From Burkholderia sp. Ac-20365 (GTDB lineage Bacteria > Pseudomonadota > Gammaproteobacteria > Burkholderiales > Burkholderiaceae), in NCBI RefSeq assembly GCF_017104715.1, contig NZ_JAAGPI010000001.1, positions 310,001 through 374,000 of the forward strand: a DNA stretch of 64,000 bases. Direction: 5' to 3'. The number at the start of each line of letters is the position of its first letter. Position 1 is the stretch's first letter. This document shows positions 24,526 to 33,558 of this stretch, one piece after another. Made by a program: the position numbers and the translations under genes. The notes below the pieces were generated by a model. That model did no database searches. It was not told the DNA's origin and saw only the letters and a list, made by a program, of their open reading frames with translations.

Positions 24526-26085
24526 ATGAAGATCCTGATCGCCGGTTTTCAGCACGAGACCAACACGTTTGCGCCGACAAAGGCGTCGTATCAGAGCTTT
24601 GTTCAGGGCGAAGGGTTTCCGCCTTTGACGCGCGGTGCCGACGTGATGACGCTGCGCGACGTGAATGTGCCGATTGGCGGTTTTATCAAGGCGGCGGAGG
24701 CGGCGGGCCATGAATTGATTCCCGTGATCTGGGCGGGCGCGAGCGCGTCGGCGCATGTGACTGAAGATGCCTATGAACGCATCGCAGGCGAGACCGTCGA
24801 TGCCGCGCGAGCGGGCGGGTTCGATGCGATCTATCTGGATCTGCATGGCGCGATGGTCGCCGAGCATATCGACGATGGCGAAGGCGAGTTGCTTGCGCGT
24901 GTGCGCGGCGTCGTGGGCGATGCGATGCCGCTCGTCGTGTCGCTCGATCTTCACGCGAATGTGACCGACAGGATGCTGCGGCTCGCGGATGCGATCGTTG
25001 CGTACCGAACCTATCCGCATGTCGATATGGCGGAGACGGGCGAGCGTGCGGCCGCGCTGCTGTTCAGGTTGATCGACGATACGCGAGTGTTGAAATGCGT
25101 GTCGCGGCGCATTCCGTTTCTGATTCCGGTGAATTCGATGTGCACGCTCGTCGAACCCGCGCTCGGTATATACGACGTGCTGGGTACGCTCGAAGCGGAT
25201 TCGATTGCGTCGCTGTCTTTTGCGCCGGGTTTCCCGGCCGCGGATTTTCCGGAATGCGGGCCGGTGATATGGGGCTATGGCTACGACGAAGCCGCGCTCA
25301 CGAAGACGATCGATTCTCTCTACTCGCGCATGCTCGCCGACGAATCGAAATGGGACGTGCAGTTTCTGTCGCCCGACGAAGCCGTCGTTGAAGCATCGCG
25401 CCTCGCGCAGCATGCGGATAAGCCCGTAATCATCGCCGATACGCAGGACAACCCCGGCGTGGGTGGCGATTCGAACACGATGGGGATGGTGCGCGCGCTG
25501 TTGCGCCATCGGGTGCAGGATGCGGCCGTCGGCGTGATTTGGGACGCGGAGGCGGCGGCAGCGGCGCATCGTGCAGGCGTGGGCGCGCGTATCGAACTTG
25601 CGCTGGCCGGACGCTCGGGCGTGCCGGGCGATGAACCGCTACATGGCGTGTTCGAAGTGGAGCATCTGTCGGCTGGGCGCTTTCGCTTCGACGGTCCGAT
25701 GATGAACGGCATGCAGGGCGATCTCGGACCGGTGGCGTGCCTGCGCATCGATGGCGTGCGGATCGTGGTCAGCACGATCAAGATGCAGATTTTCGAGCGC
25801 AACTTCTTTCGTGTGGCGGGTGTGGAGCCTGAGCGGATGAAGGTCCTCGTGGTGAAAAGCTCGGTGCATTTCCGCGCGGATTTTCAGGCGGCTGCGCATG
25901 CGGTTCTGGTGGCGAAAGCGCCAGGGCCGATGGCGGCGGATCCGGCAGATTTGCGTTGGAAGCGGCTAGCCGGGCATATGCGTGTGCGGCCGATGGGGCG
26001 GGTGTTTGGGGAATTGAGCGGGAACCAGGCAAGTGAAAGTCATGCCGGGTGCCATTCCTCTGGCAGCGTCGCTGAACAGATATGA
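24526..26085 (+). CDS. M81-family metallopeptidase (MlrC-like)
   Basis: A 519-residue protein of the MlrC/M81 family, named after microcystinase C, which cleaves linearised microcystin peptides; most members have unknown small substrates. Visible blocks are 'ILIAGFQHETNTFAP', 'YLDLHGAMVAEH', 'VVSLDLHANVTDRML' and 'YRTYPHVDMAETGERAA' for the putative zinc site, then 'ADTQDNPGVGGDSNTMGM'. The C-terminal domain has 'VEPERMKVLVVKSSVHFRADFQ'. It forms a unit with the permease, so a catabolic role on an imported amide or peptide is likely. The last residues run to 11 bp from the convergent PAAR gene. Confidence 0.88.
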   Translation: MKILIAGFQHETNTFAPTKASYQSFVQGEGFPPLTRGADVMTLRDVNVPIGGFIKAAEAAGHELIPVIWAGASASAHVTEDAYERIAGETVDAARAGGFDAIYLDLHGAMVAEHIDDGEGELLARVRGVVGDAMPLVVSLDLHANVTDRMLRLADAIVAYRTYPHVDMAETGERAAALLFRLIDDTRVLKCVSRRIPFLIPVNSMCTLVEPALGIYDVLGTLEADSIASLSFAPGFPAADFPECGPVIWGYGYDEAALTKTIDSLYSRMLADESKWDVQFLSPDEAVVEASRLAQHADKPVIIADTQDNPGVGGDSNTMGMVRALLRHRVQDAAVGVIWDAEAAAAAHRAGVGARIELALAGRSGVPGDEPLHGVFEVEHLSAGRFRFDGPMMNGMQGDLGPVACLRIDGVRIVVSTIKMQIFERNFFRVAGVEPERMKVLVVKSSVHFRADFQAAAHAVLVAKAPGPMAADPADLRWKRLAGHMRVRPMGRVFGELSGNQASESHAGCHSSGSVAEQI

Positions 26086-26096
26086 CGTACGCGATG

Positions 26097-26375
26097 TTAT
26101 CCAACGTCGTAAATTGATGAACGTGCAATGACGCGATTCGTGCCGCGCTGACAGCGGCACATAACGATATCGCCGTCGCGCACGCCACGCGTGCCTCCCA
26201 TTCCCCAGTTCTGCGCAGTGCCATAGATCGGGCCGTTTTGTCCGCAGCGCGGGCAAGATGCAAGCCCCATGTGCTGGGCGAGCGGTTGCCCGTTGTCCAG
26301 CATCGTCGCATCACCTTCCAGCACTCGACCACGCGTCGTGGTCATATTTCCTTTGAGCGCAATTAATTTCGTCAT
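26097..26375 (-). CDS. PAAR-domain protein (T6SS spike tip)
   Basis: A 92-residue protein. The chain reads as a PAAR repeat protein: 'LIALKGNMTTTRGRVLEGDATML' followed by a cysteine pair 'CPRCGQNGPIYG' and 'GVRDGDIVMCRCQRGTNRVIA', with cysteines that may hold the metal at the tip. PAAR proteins sharpen the VgrG spike and attach effectors. ATG 26375 has GGGAGAA eight bases upstream; the longer frame from 26429 has no support. It is divergent from vgrG, sharing a 255-bp AT-rich promoter region, so the two may be expressed together. Confidence 0.8.
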   Translation of the reverse strand: MTKLIALKGNMTTTRGRVLEGDATMLDNGQPLAQHMGLASCPRCGQNGPIYGTAQNWGMGGTRGVRDGDIVMCRCQRGTNRVIARSSIYDVG

Positions 26376-26630
26376 ATGCTTTCTCCCTATTTGATGCAGA
26401 TTAATTATTTTATTTAACGTCCATATCACGCAGTGCGAACTGATGTTGTAAAGGTTTGCAAAACGTGAGGGGTGTCAATTTAAATTAAAACTGTAGGATA
26501 ACTATGCTTTTCAAAAAGATTTACTAACCGTAATCTGTTGGCTCGAAAGGATTTCGACGTGCGCGCATCGACTGTACTGTCACTGCACTCCTGATCCATT
26601 CGTGACACAGGTTAAGGCGAGGGAGTACGA
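26376..26630. promoter_or_regulatory. Divergent region between PAAR and vgrG
   Basis: These 255 bases are gene-free and AT-rich for this genome, especially 26390-26530 (runs such as TTTAAATTAAAA). They should contain promoters for both the PAAR gene and the vgrG-effector operon. I could not assign a -24/-12 or sigma-70 site with confidence. Confidence 0.4.
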
Positions 26631-28952
26631 ATGGTAAGTCTGTTGGAGGAAAGCAGCGCACGCATGCAGGATTTGATGGCCGTGACAGGACGCCAGGCAT
26701 ATTTTCTCGACGTGCCGGGGGCCATCAGCGCAGCGGAACTTTCAGTTGTATCGTTCGAAGCCAGCGAACGCATGGGTGCGCCTACGGAGGTTCGCATCCA
26801 GCTCACTCACCCGGGCACGATCCGACGTCAGGATTATCTGAACCGGGACGCGACATTTCTGATCGAGCCAACCGCTGGTGTAACGCGCCGCTTCTCCGGG
26901 TTCATAGCGTCGTTCTCGACGCTCAAGACCACAAAAGACTTCACCGCCTATGAAGTCGTTGTGAAATCCCACTTTGCCCGCCTGGGTGCTGTCGTCACAA
27001 GTCAGATCTATCAGCATCAGACAACGCCTGAAATCGTCGAGGCTGTGTTGCGACGTCATGGGCTGAAAGGCCATCAGTTCGTCTTCCGCTTACGTCGGAC
27101 CTATCCGCAGCATCTGTTCCGCTTCCAGTATCGGATGAGCGATCTCGACTTTGTCCAGATGATGATGCAAAAGGCGGGTATTTACTGCTATACGCTCGAT
27201 ACCGAGCACGGCGATCAGATTGTGTTCGGAGATGACATTGACCACTACATCTATGAGCCGCTGATCGAGGTGTTACATCGCGAGAACGCGGGTCTCGAAG
27301 CAGCGATCGAGTCGGTGTTTGCGTTGCGGAGCCACGCATGGACTGTACCGCAGTCGTTCACGGTAGCCGACTATAACCCCGAGCAGGCCTGGGAACGCCT
27401 CAGGGGCGACGCGAACGTCGCGCCTCAGGATCCAACCACCTACGGGCAGCCCTATATCTACGGTACGCATCACCTCGATCAGGCGAGCGCGAAATGGGAA
27501 GCACAGCTTCGTCATGAAGCGGCGATTGCATGGCAGGTCGTCTATGAAGGCGAAAGCAATGTACTCGCACTACAGCCGGCGCGGATTCTCCATATCGACC
27601 AGCCTCTGCCCGATGCACCTGACGGTCAGGTCGTAATCGCGGTGACGCATCGCGGCGCGCGCGATACGGCGTACGCCAATATCTACCAGGCTATTCCGTC
27701 CGACCGGCGCTTCCGGTTGAGGCTCGAGGAATCGACATGGGCAAGAATTCCCGGGTCGCTGTCGGCACGAGTGACTTCACCCGATCAATACAAATATGCG
27801 TACCTGACTTCCGCCGGTTACTACACCGTGCGGTTCGACCTGGATTTTGCACCTTGGCCTGCTGGCGGCGAGAGCGTGCCGCTGCGTCTCGCGAAGCCGT
27901 TCGCGGGCGCGCTACAGACGGGCTTCCACTTTCCGGCATTGGACGGCACAGAGGCGGTGGTCGAGTTCAGGGACGGAGATCCTGACAAGCCATATATCGC
28001 GGCATTTCATCACCACAGTCAGGCTGTGGATCACGTTACGAGCGATCGGCGCTGGCTTTCGCGCAACGTGATTCGCACGCAGAGCAACAACAAGTTGCGA
28101 ATGGAAGATTGGGAAGGGCAGGAAGGTATCAAGCTGTCGACCGAACATTCGGGCAAGTCGCAGTTGAATCTCGGCTATCTCGTCAACCAGAAGCTCGAAC
28201 CACGAGGCGAAGGCTTCGAACTGCGCACATCCGGCTATGGCGCGATTCGCGCGGGGAAAGGGCAGTACATCACGGCGTATGACCGACCCGGTGCAAATGG
28301 TCAGCAACGGGATATGCAGGAGACCATCGCGCAACTTGAAAATGCGCTGGAACTGGCCAAAGCGCTCGCAGACTCCGCTCGTAGTGCGAAAGCCATTCCC
28401 GCCGACACTGATGCGCAGCGGCAGAGCAATGAGGAACTCGACGGCCTGAACAAGCCGGGCTTGCTCGCGAGCGCGCCGGCATCGGTGGGTATCGTGTCGG
28501 GCAGCGGCATTCAGATGGCAGCAAAGGGAAGTGTGAGCGCGGTGGCGGGCCAGAACACCGACATTAGCGTCGCGAGGCGTTTTACCGTGGCCGCGGGTGA
28601 ACTCGTATCGATGTTCGCGCAGAAGCTTGGGATGAAACTGATTGCGTCGAAAGGTCCGATCGACGTGCAGGCGCAGAGCGATGCAATGTCGTTGCTGGCC
28701 GACAAGGACGTGACGATGACAAGCGTCAACGGAACGTTGAGGATCGCCGCCGCCAAGGAACTGATTGTCGAATGTGGCGGCGCCTTCATCCAGTTGAAGG
28801 ACGGCAATATCACGCTAGGCGGCCCTTTGGACCTGCTTCTGAAGGTCGTCACGGTGCAGAAACAGGGTGCGCAGTCGATGAATAACAATCCGACGCTGCC
28901 TCAGGGCGACGGCTCGATTCCTCAAAGCCGCGCGGACCATTACTCCAACTGA
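26631..28952 (+). CDS. vgrG: VgrG/TssI type VI secretion spike protein
   Basis: A 773-residue VgrG. The gp27-like base (about 25-380) has 'FEASERMGAPTEVRIQLTHPGTI', 'YEVVVKSHFARLG' and 'RLRRTYPQHLFRFQYRMSDLDFVQMMMQKAGIYCYTLD'. The gp5-like OB domain has 'FPALDGTEAVVEFRDGDPDKPYIAAFHHH'. A segment 'NKLRMEDWEGQEGIKLSTEHSGKSQLNLGYLV' leads into the C-terminal DUF2345 beta-helix (about 620-755, SGIQMAAKGSVSAVAGQNTDISVARRF...). There is no extra catalytic domain, so it probably carries the next gene's product as cargo. The effector follows after 18 bp. Confidence 0.95.
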   Translation: MVSLLEESSARMQDLMAVTGRQAYFLDVPGAISAAELSVVSFEASERMGAPTEVRIQLTHPGTIRRQDYLNRDATFLIEPTAGVTRRFSGFIASFSTLKTTKDFTAYEVVVKSHFARLGAVVTSQIYQHQTTPEIVEAVLRRHGLKGHQFVFRLRRTYPQHLFRFQYRMSDLDFVQMMMQKAGIYCYTLDTEHGDQIVFGDDIDHYIYEPLIEVLHRENAGLEAAIESVFALRSHAWTVPQSFTVADYNPEQAWERLRGDANVAPQDPTTYGQPYIYGTHHLDQASAKWEAQLRHEAAIAWQVVYEGESNVLALQPARILHIDQPLPDAPDGQVVIAVTHRGARDTAYANIYQAIPSDRRFRLRLEESTWARIPGSLSARVTSPDQYKYAYLTSAGYYTVRFDLDFAPWPAGGESVPLRLAKPFAGALQTGFHFPALDGTEAVVEFRDGDPDKPYIAAFHHHSQAVDHVTSDRRWLSRNVIRTQSNNKLRMEDWEGQEGIKLSTEHSGKSQLNLGYLVNQKLEPRGEGFELRTSGYGAIRAGKGQYITAYDRPGANGQQRDMQETIAQLENALELAKALADSARSAKAIPADTDAQRQSNEELDGLNKPGLLASAPASVGIVSGSGIQMAAKGSVSAVAGQNTDISVARRFTVAAGELVSMFAQKLGMKLIASKGPIDVQAQSDAMSLLADKDVTMTSVNGTLRIAAAKELIVECGGAFIQLKDGNITLGGPLDLLLKVVTVQKQGAQSMNNNPTLPQGDGSIPQSRADHYSN

Positions 28953-28970
28953 CATCGACGGACACAATCA

Positions 28971-31835
28971 ATGGTCAGGCATAGCAATCATCCCGCTCGT
29001 CCAGCCCCGCCTGCTGCGCCGGCGGCACCGCCGCAGTGGCAACCGCTGAACTGGAGCTTTCCGTTCGCCCCCGCACATGGCAATCCGGCCGATCCGCATA
29101 CATGGCTCAGGGCGCTGGCGAGCGGCGACGGCGGGTTCTATCCGCTCGGGGCGAACGGCATGTTTCATGGCGGAATTCACTTCGACGCGGGGACAGGGAG
29201 TGCGCTTACCCAGGGCAACGGTGTTCAGGCCATTGCCGATGGCGAAGTTGTGGCTTATCGGCTGGATGCTGTGTATCCCGAACTGACCTACCCGACCACG
29301 CCGCCGCGCTACGCACTGTATTCGACGGGATTCGTGCTGATACGTCATCGGCTCGTGCTGCCGCCGGCGCCGGATGCGCCGGGCACATCATTGGCTGCGG
29401 GCTCATCTGCATCGAGCGCATCCGCAACGGCCACCAGCGGCCCGCAGGAATATCAGCTGCCGGCCGATGAGGTGCTGGAGTTCTACAGTCTCTATATGCA
29501 CCAGCTCGATTGGGCGGGTTATCAGGCAGCGCAGCGCGATGGCGGCAGTCAGTCCGTGTCGTCAGTCCATCCGCTTCCGTTCTGGAAAGGCGACCGGCAT
29601 TTTCGTGTCGGTGGTAAGGCTGCTGATCGTCAGGCACAAGCTCCTCAACGCAATACTCCGTTTCGCTTCGATCTGTCTACGGCTGATACAGACGCTGCCG
29701 AACTCAACGATGAAACGTGGCCAGCAAGTGCGGCGGCAGTTCCTTCTTTCGATGGCCTATACGCCCTGGCGCCCTATGCCGACAGCAAGGTGCGATATAC
29801 CCCGCCGCAAAGCTCTGCGACTGACGACAAGGACTCCGCACAAAGTGCCCAGGGCATCCGCATCTTCGATCGTGCTAATGGCAAGGTCATCGGTCTGTTG
29901 CCACGAGGCTGCGAACTTGGTGTCGTGGGCGATGGTGCGAAAGGATGGGCGCAGATCGCACGGGTGATCAAAGGCGCGCCCGTTGCCGGCATGGTTGGCG
30001 GGACGCCCGACCCTCATGCATCCACTGGCTGGGTGAATCTGGATCTCCTGGATGTTGTCATCGACCCGAAGCCGCCTGATGCGGTGGTCGTGCTTGATAA
30101 ACCGTATCCGGTCAAGGCCGGCGACGTGGTGGGGTATCTGGGTGAATATCAAAGCTCCACGCAATCGCAAGTGATGCCACCGAAACCGACGCGCGCGCTG
30201 CTGCATGTCGAGGTGTTTACCGGAACCGCCATCGAAAGTTTCATCGTCAAGAGTCGAGACCGGGCGAAGAAGCTTCCGGATAGCGGGAAAACGTTGCTGG
30301 TGATCCAGACGGGGACGAAGCTCGTCAAATGTCCCGATCCACAGAGCAATACGCAGTTGGCAGGTCTCACGCTTGTGCTCGCGAAGGGCGATCCGGGCAA
30401 AGGCTGTTGGGCCAAGGTGCAGCCGACCCGGGTTACGTCGAAGTCCGCTTCGCGCGGACAGGGTCGTTCATCGCACGTTAGCAAGACGCCTGTGGGTGAT
30501 CCACTTTGGGTCGAGCGGCAGTACGCAGGCAAGGTGGCCGGCGCCGTGGTCAACAGCTGGTCGGATTTCCCGCTGAGGATTGCCAATGCGCAGGGACCGG
30601 CAGTCGGATATCAGCAGGTACTTTCGCGCGCGCAACTCGACCAGTCGCCGGAGAGTGGCAAGGCGACCGATGATCAGGGCAGCGGCGGCACGCAATGGTG
30701 GTCGGTCGCGGCGGGTAACGCTGACGGTACGACGATCGTCGGCTGGTTGTGCGAGAAGGATCATCCCGATACGCAGTGGCAGAGCCCGTGGGCATGGCCG
30801 GGATTCGATACGGTCGACACGACCAGTGTTCCATTGCTCGACATGTACCGGCGCAATCTTTTCGAGGCAAGACAGTTGCTTGATGGCGAGGACGAGGAGT
30901 TTAGCGTTGTTGCCGCGACGGTGAATGCCGGGGCGTTGATTGGGAAGTTGGAAAAGGCGGCCAAGCGTCAGCGCGATAACAAAGACACCGTGACGCCTGC
31001 TGACTTGAAAAATGCGCTGACCGTTCCTTGGCTTGCTCAAGCTATCTCACATTTGATCGTCCGCTATGAGAGTGAATGGGGCGGTGAGATGAGCAAGTGG
31101 GACGGACTGTCGAGGTTGATGGGCAAGGGCAAATACATCTGGCAGGCGGAGTTGGAGCGGATCGGAAGGTTGCGGTGGTGGGAAGGGGTGAAGGTGGTGA
31201 AGGGGTTTCCTGTTGATGCCTCTGTTTGGCATATACATCCGATTGGGCTCGTGGGGAATTTTGCCGGGGCTAACAGCTCTACGCTAACAATTGAGGAAGC
31301 CAGAGTCCGCGCCTTTTTGCGAATGATCAGAGTTGGCGAGGGAACGGAAAGACCGATAGGTTACGAGCGTCTATTTGGCGGGCAATCGTTTATTAAAGAT
31401 TTTAGTCGTGATTTCAGTGATCACCCTCGAATCCTTGTAACTCGCACAAATAGTAAAGGTAAGACTTTGCGATCGACTGCTGCCGGTGCATATCAGGTAA
31501 TGGGATATACCTGGGACGATTCTGCCTACGTGGCCTATCGTGCGCAGCACAGAATTTCAGATTTCACTCCGATCTCGCAGGATAGATATTGCGTTATTTT
31601 GCTGAAATATAAACGGCATGCGTTGGAAGATGTGAAAAAGGGAGAGATACAAAGAGCTGTCAGCACAGATGGCTGCAATCTTGAATGGGCAAGTCTGCCT
31701 GGTAATAGTTATGGTCAAGGCGGTGTCGATATGAGTACAGTCAACGACAAATTTCGAGAATATTTGAATGATGAATTAAACGGGAAGACCGATTTAGCAG
31801 TGCCGATTGGTGGGCTTGATGATTTGATTAAGTAA
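28971..31835 (+). CDS. T6SS effector with M23-like and GH104 lysozyme-like domains
   Basis: A 954-residue putative peptidoglycan-degrading effector. The N-terminal part has M23/LytM-like blocks: 'FHGGIHFDAG' (His66, His70, Asp72), 'FYSLYMHQ' (His177), then about 200 residues including an SH3-like stretch (IRIFDRANGKVIGLLPRGCELGVV), then 'YPVKAGDVVGYLGEY' and 'LLHVEV' (His412). This suggests an M23 fold split by an insertion. The C-terminus (about 779-935) reads 'VRAFLRMIRVGEGTERPIGYERLFGG...DHPRILVTRT...STAAGAYQVMGYTWDD...EWASLPGNSYGQ', like lambda R-type transglycosylases (GH104), with Glu790 as the likely acid. The dual design recalls TseP of Aeromonas. The coding sequence becomes AT-rich near the C-terminal domain. 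Immunity-like genes follow. Confidence 0.85.
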   Translation: MVRHSNHPARPAPPAAPAAPPQWQPLNWSFPFAPAHGNPADPHTWLRALASGDGGFYPLGANGMFHGGIHFDAGTGSALTQGNGVQAIADGEVVAYRLDAVYPELTYPTTPPRYALYSTGFVLIRHRLVLPPAPDAPGTSLAAGSSASSASATATSGPQEYQLPADEVLEFYSLYMHQLDWAGYQAAQRDGGSQSVSSVHPLPFWKGDRHFRVGGKAADRQAQAPQRNTPFRFDLSTADTDAAELNDETWPASAAAVPSFDGLYALAPYADSKVRYTPPQSSATDDKDSAQSAQGIRIFDRANGKVIGLLPRGCELGVVGDGAKGWAQIARVIKGAPVAGMVGGTPDPHASTGWVNLDLLDVVIDPKPPDAVVVLDKPYPVKAGDVVGYLGEYQSSTQSQVMPPKPTRALLHVEVFTGTAIESFIVKSRDRAKKLPDSGKTLLVIQTGTKLVKCPDPQSNTQLAGLTLVLAKGDPGKGCWAKVQPTRVTSKSASRGQGRSSHVSKTPVGDPLWVERQYAGKVAGAVVNSWSDFPLRIANAQGPAVGYQQVLSRAQLDQSPESGKATDDQGSGGTQWWSVAAGNADGTTIVGWLCEKDHPDTQWQSPWAWPGFDTVDTTSVPLLDMYRRNLFEARQLLDGEDEEFSVVAATVNAGALIGKLEKAAKRQRDNKDTVTPADLKNALTVPWLAQAISHLIVRYESEWGGEMSKWDGLSRLMGKGKYIWQAELERIGRLRWWEGVKVVKGFPVDASVWHIHPIGLVGNFAGANSSTLTIEEARVRAFLRMIRVGEGTERPIGYERLFGGQSFIKDFSRDFSDHPRILVTRTNSKGKTLRSTAAGAYQVMGYTWDDSAYVAYRAQHRISDFTPISQDRYCVILLKYKRHALEDVKKGEIQRAVSTDGCNLEWASLPGNSYGQGGVDMSTVNDKFREYLNDELNGKTDLAVPIGGLDDLIK

Positions 31836-31842
31836 AATTGTT

Positions 31843-32379
31843 ATGAAAAAGTTATTTATTTTTTTGCTAACTCTCGTTGTGATTTGGAGTGCTGGTGTCT
31901 ATGCGGGTGATGATTCTTTGTTGCCGCGATTTTCAGACCTTCCAGTGGAGATTTATCGCGGAAAATTAAAGGTGCCAGCTTACTACGCGAAAGTTAATGA
32001 TCATTGGATTGATGATATGGGAAAATTGGTGTCGGCGCCGGTGATAAATTTTGCAGGTAAGTATCATATTGGACTTCACAGCTGCGGAGCCGATTGTCGC
32101 TACTTCACTCTTTCGGATTTGGCAACCGGCTTTGAATCGAATGAACTTGATATGTTTTCGGCCGACTCAGACCATCCAAAAAGAACATTGGACGGCCGCG
32201 CATATATAACTGATCTCATCAGCCGCAACGACAGCAAGATTCTAATTGCACAATATCATATCGAAGCGACGACAGCACATGACAGGGAATGCCGCGAGAG
32301 GCTCTTCTCATGGAAAGAGCGCGAAAAAAAGCTTAAGGCAATTACGGAAACGATCAATCATTGTGAAATTTTTCATTAA
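31843..32379 (+). CDS. Periplasmic immunity-like protein 1
   Basis: A 178-residue protein starting 7 bp after the effector stop, so co-transcribed with it. A signal peptide (MKKLFIFLLTLVVIWSAGVYA, 1-21) sends it to the periplasm, where a peptidoglycan-targeting toxin acts. The mature part has 'APVINFAGKYHIGLHSCGADCRYFTLSDLATG', resembling a widespread small-protein pattern ('NFAGhY...WGCG..C.....D..tG') seen in secreted immunity-like proteins. A cysteine pair is likely bridged. It is strongly AT-rich. The position makes it the first candidate immunity protein for the effector; binding is inferred. Confidence 0.75.
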   Translation: MKKLFIFLLTLVVIWSAGVYAGDDSLLPRFSDLPVEIYRGKLKVPAYYAKVNDHWIDDMGKLVSAPVINFAGKYHIGLHSCGADCRYFTLSDLATGFESNELDMFSADSDHPKRTLDGRAYITDLISRNDSKILIAQYHIEATTAHDRECRERLFSWKEREKKLKAITETINHCEIFH

Positions 32380-32544
32380 GATTGAGTAGTTAATGTGTGG
32401 CTGCTCTATTGGATTTAACAAAGATCAATTCATCGAATGTCAAGCCTGTATGTAAGCAGAATGAGGAGGTTCGGTGCCAATGCAACAGGAATATTCTCGC
32501 AAAAATTCGCACCGTTACGCGTCGACGAAGTGACTTCATTGGGT

Positions 32545-33030
32545 GTGAAAAGTGTGGCAATTTTATTTGTCTCGTTTGTTGGCTCGATTTGCGTCGCGAC
32601 TGAAGTCTCCGCTCCCCTTTGTACAGCGCAAGAATCAGTGGTTTTCTCATGTACGACCGATAAACTGAAAGTCATCGCGTTATGTCTGAATGAGACTAAT
32701 CCGCTGCTTTTCTATCGATATGGAAAGCTTGGGCGTGTTGAGTTCTCGTATTCAAGAAGGCCGGATAGCAAAAGCGGATTTTTGTTTAATCAATATTTTC
32801 GATATAGGTTTGACTATAAGAGAATATATTTCGTAATGGGAGGGTATGAATATTCGGTCTATAGACGCTATGATGCTGATCAAAAACCTAATCCAGATTA
32901 CGGCTTAATCGTTTCTGAAAATGGAGATGAGAAGGCAAAAGTAGCATGTCAATCTCATGTGATTGATAATATGTCAAAAGCTATCAATATTTTGAGATGC
33001 GATGAAAATAGTGCGCTCGGATGCAATTGA
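32545..33030 (+). CDS. Secreted immunity-like protein 2 (unknown family)
   Basis: A protein of about 161 residues if it begins at GTG 32545, which gives a good signal peptide (VKSVAILFVSFVGSICVATEVSA). The frame is open upstream to an ATG at 32437, which would add 36 residues without a sensible signal. No strong ribosome site settles the start. The mature part has four or five cysteines (APLCTAQESVVFSCTTDKLKVIALCL, KVACQSHV, LRCDEN) and a tyrosine-rich middle (FNQYFRYRFDYKRIYFVMGGYEYSVYRRYD). I recognise no family. It overlaps the LprI-like gene by 29 bp and is part of the AT-rich immunity block. Confidence 0.6.
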   Translation: MKSVAILFVSFVGSICVATEVSAPLCTAQESVVFSCTTDKLKVIALCLNETNPLLFYRYGKLGRVEFSYSRRPDSKSGFLFNQYFRYRFDYKRIYFVMGGYEYSVYRRYDADQKPNPDYGLIVSENGDEKAKVACQSHVIDNMSKAINILRCDENSALGCN

Positions 33031-33445
33031 TGTTTCTCGATGTATCGCTGTTATGGTTTGCTTCGTCTCATTTTCAGTCGGTGCGCAAGAGGAGGTTTAT
33101 TTAAAACAGTTTAACAAATGCAGTAAAATTTATCTCAGTCAGGAGGTAAGTGACGAGTGCGTTAACTCCGAGATTTCTTTTCAGAAGAAAAGATTAAATT
33201 TTGCTTATGCAAGATTGATGGAAAGACTTGGTCCGGCAGACAAGATATATTTCGACAGGGTCCAGCGCGCATGGATTTCCTGGAGAGATGCCAATTATAG
33301 TTTTCTCGCGGAGCACGTCGCGGGAGAGTTTTCCACGACAAGAACGACCAGTCTCCAGTTCTTGCTGAAATCAATCTTCGATAGGGCAAATGAGATCGAA
33401 ATGATTTTGGACGAAGCAGGGGCTAACCTATCTCACGTTAAATGA
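33002..33445 (+). CDS. LprI-like lysozyme inhibitor (DUF1311), probable immunity
   Basis: A 147-residue protein with a signal peptide (CIAVMVCFVSFSVGA, cleavage near residue 28) and a DUF1311/LprI domain. The layout is 'NKCSKIYLSQEVSDECVNSEISFQKKRLNFAYARLMERL' then 'FDRVQRAWISWRDANYSFLAE', matching the family pattern of cysteine-flanked helix, 'LN..Y..L' and 'Q.aWi.fRda'. LprI of Mycobacterium inhibits lysozyme, so a member beside a lysozyme-type effector is a good candidate for neutralising the GH104 domain. The ATG lies inside the end of the preceding gene. Confidence 0.8.
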   Translation: MKIVRSDAIDVSRCIAVMVCFVSFSVGAQEEVYLKQFNKCSKIYLSQEVSDECVNSEISFQKKRLNFAYARLMERLGPADKIYFDRVQRAWISWRDANYSFLAEHVAGEFSTTRTTSLQFLLKSIFDRANEIEMILDEAGANLSHVK

Positions 33446-33558
33446 TATCATTTTTCCAGCAAGTCAAGTTTTTCGGATCGAGAATGATTGTCTATATAAA
33501 CATTAGTTATGCATACCAAGTTGAACAGCATGCGATATTCTGAGGGTAGTGAAAAGAC

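Noticed and set aside
26376-26630. Possible phage attachment site or integration junction near the AT-rich PAAR/vgrG gap
   Set aside because: No integrase, tRNA or flanking direct repeat was found; the AT richness fits a promoter region.
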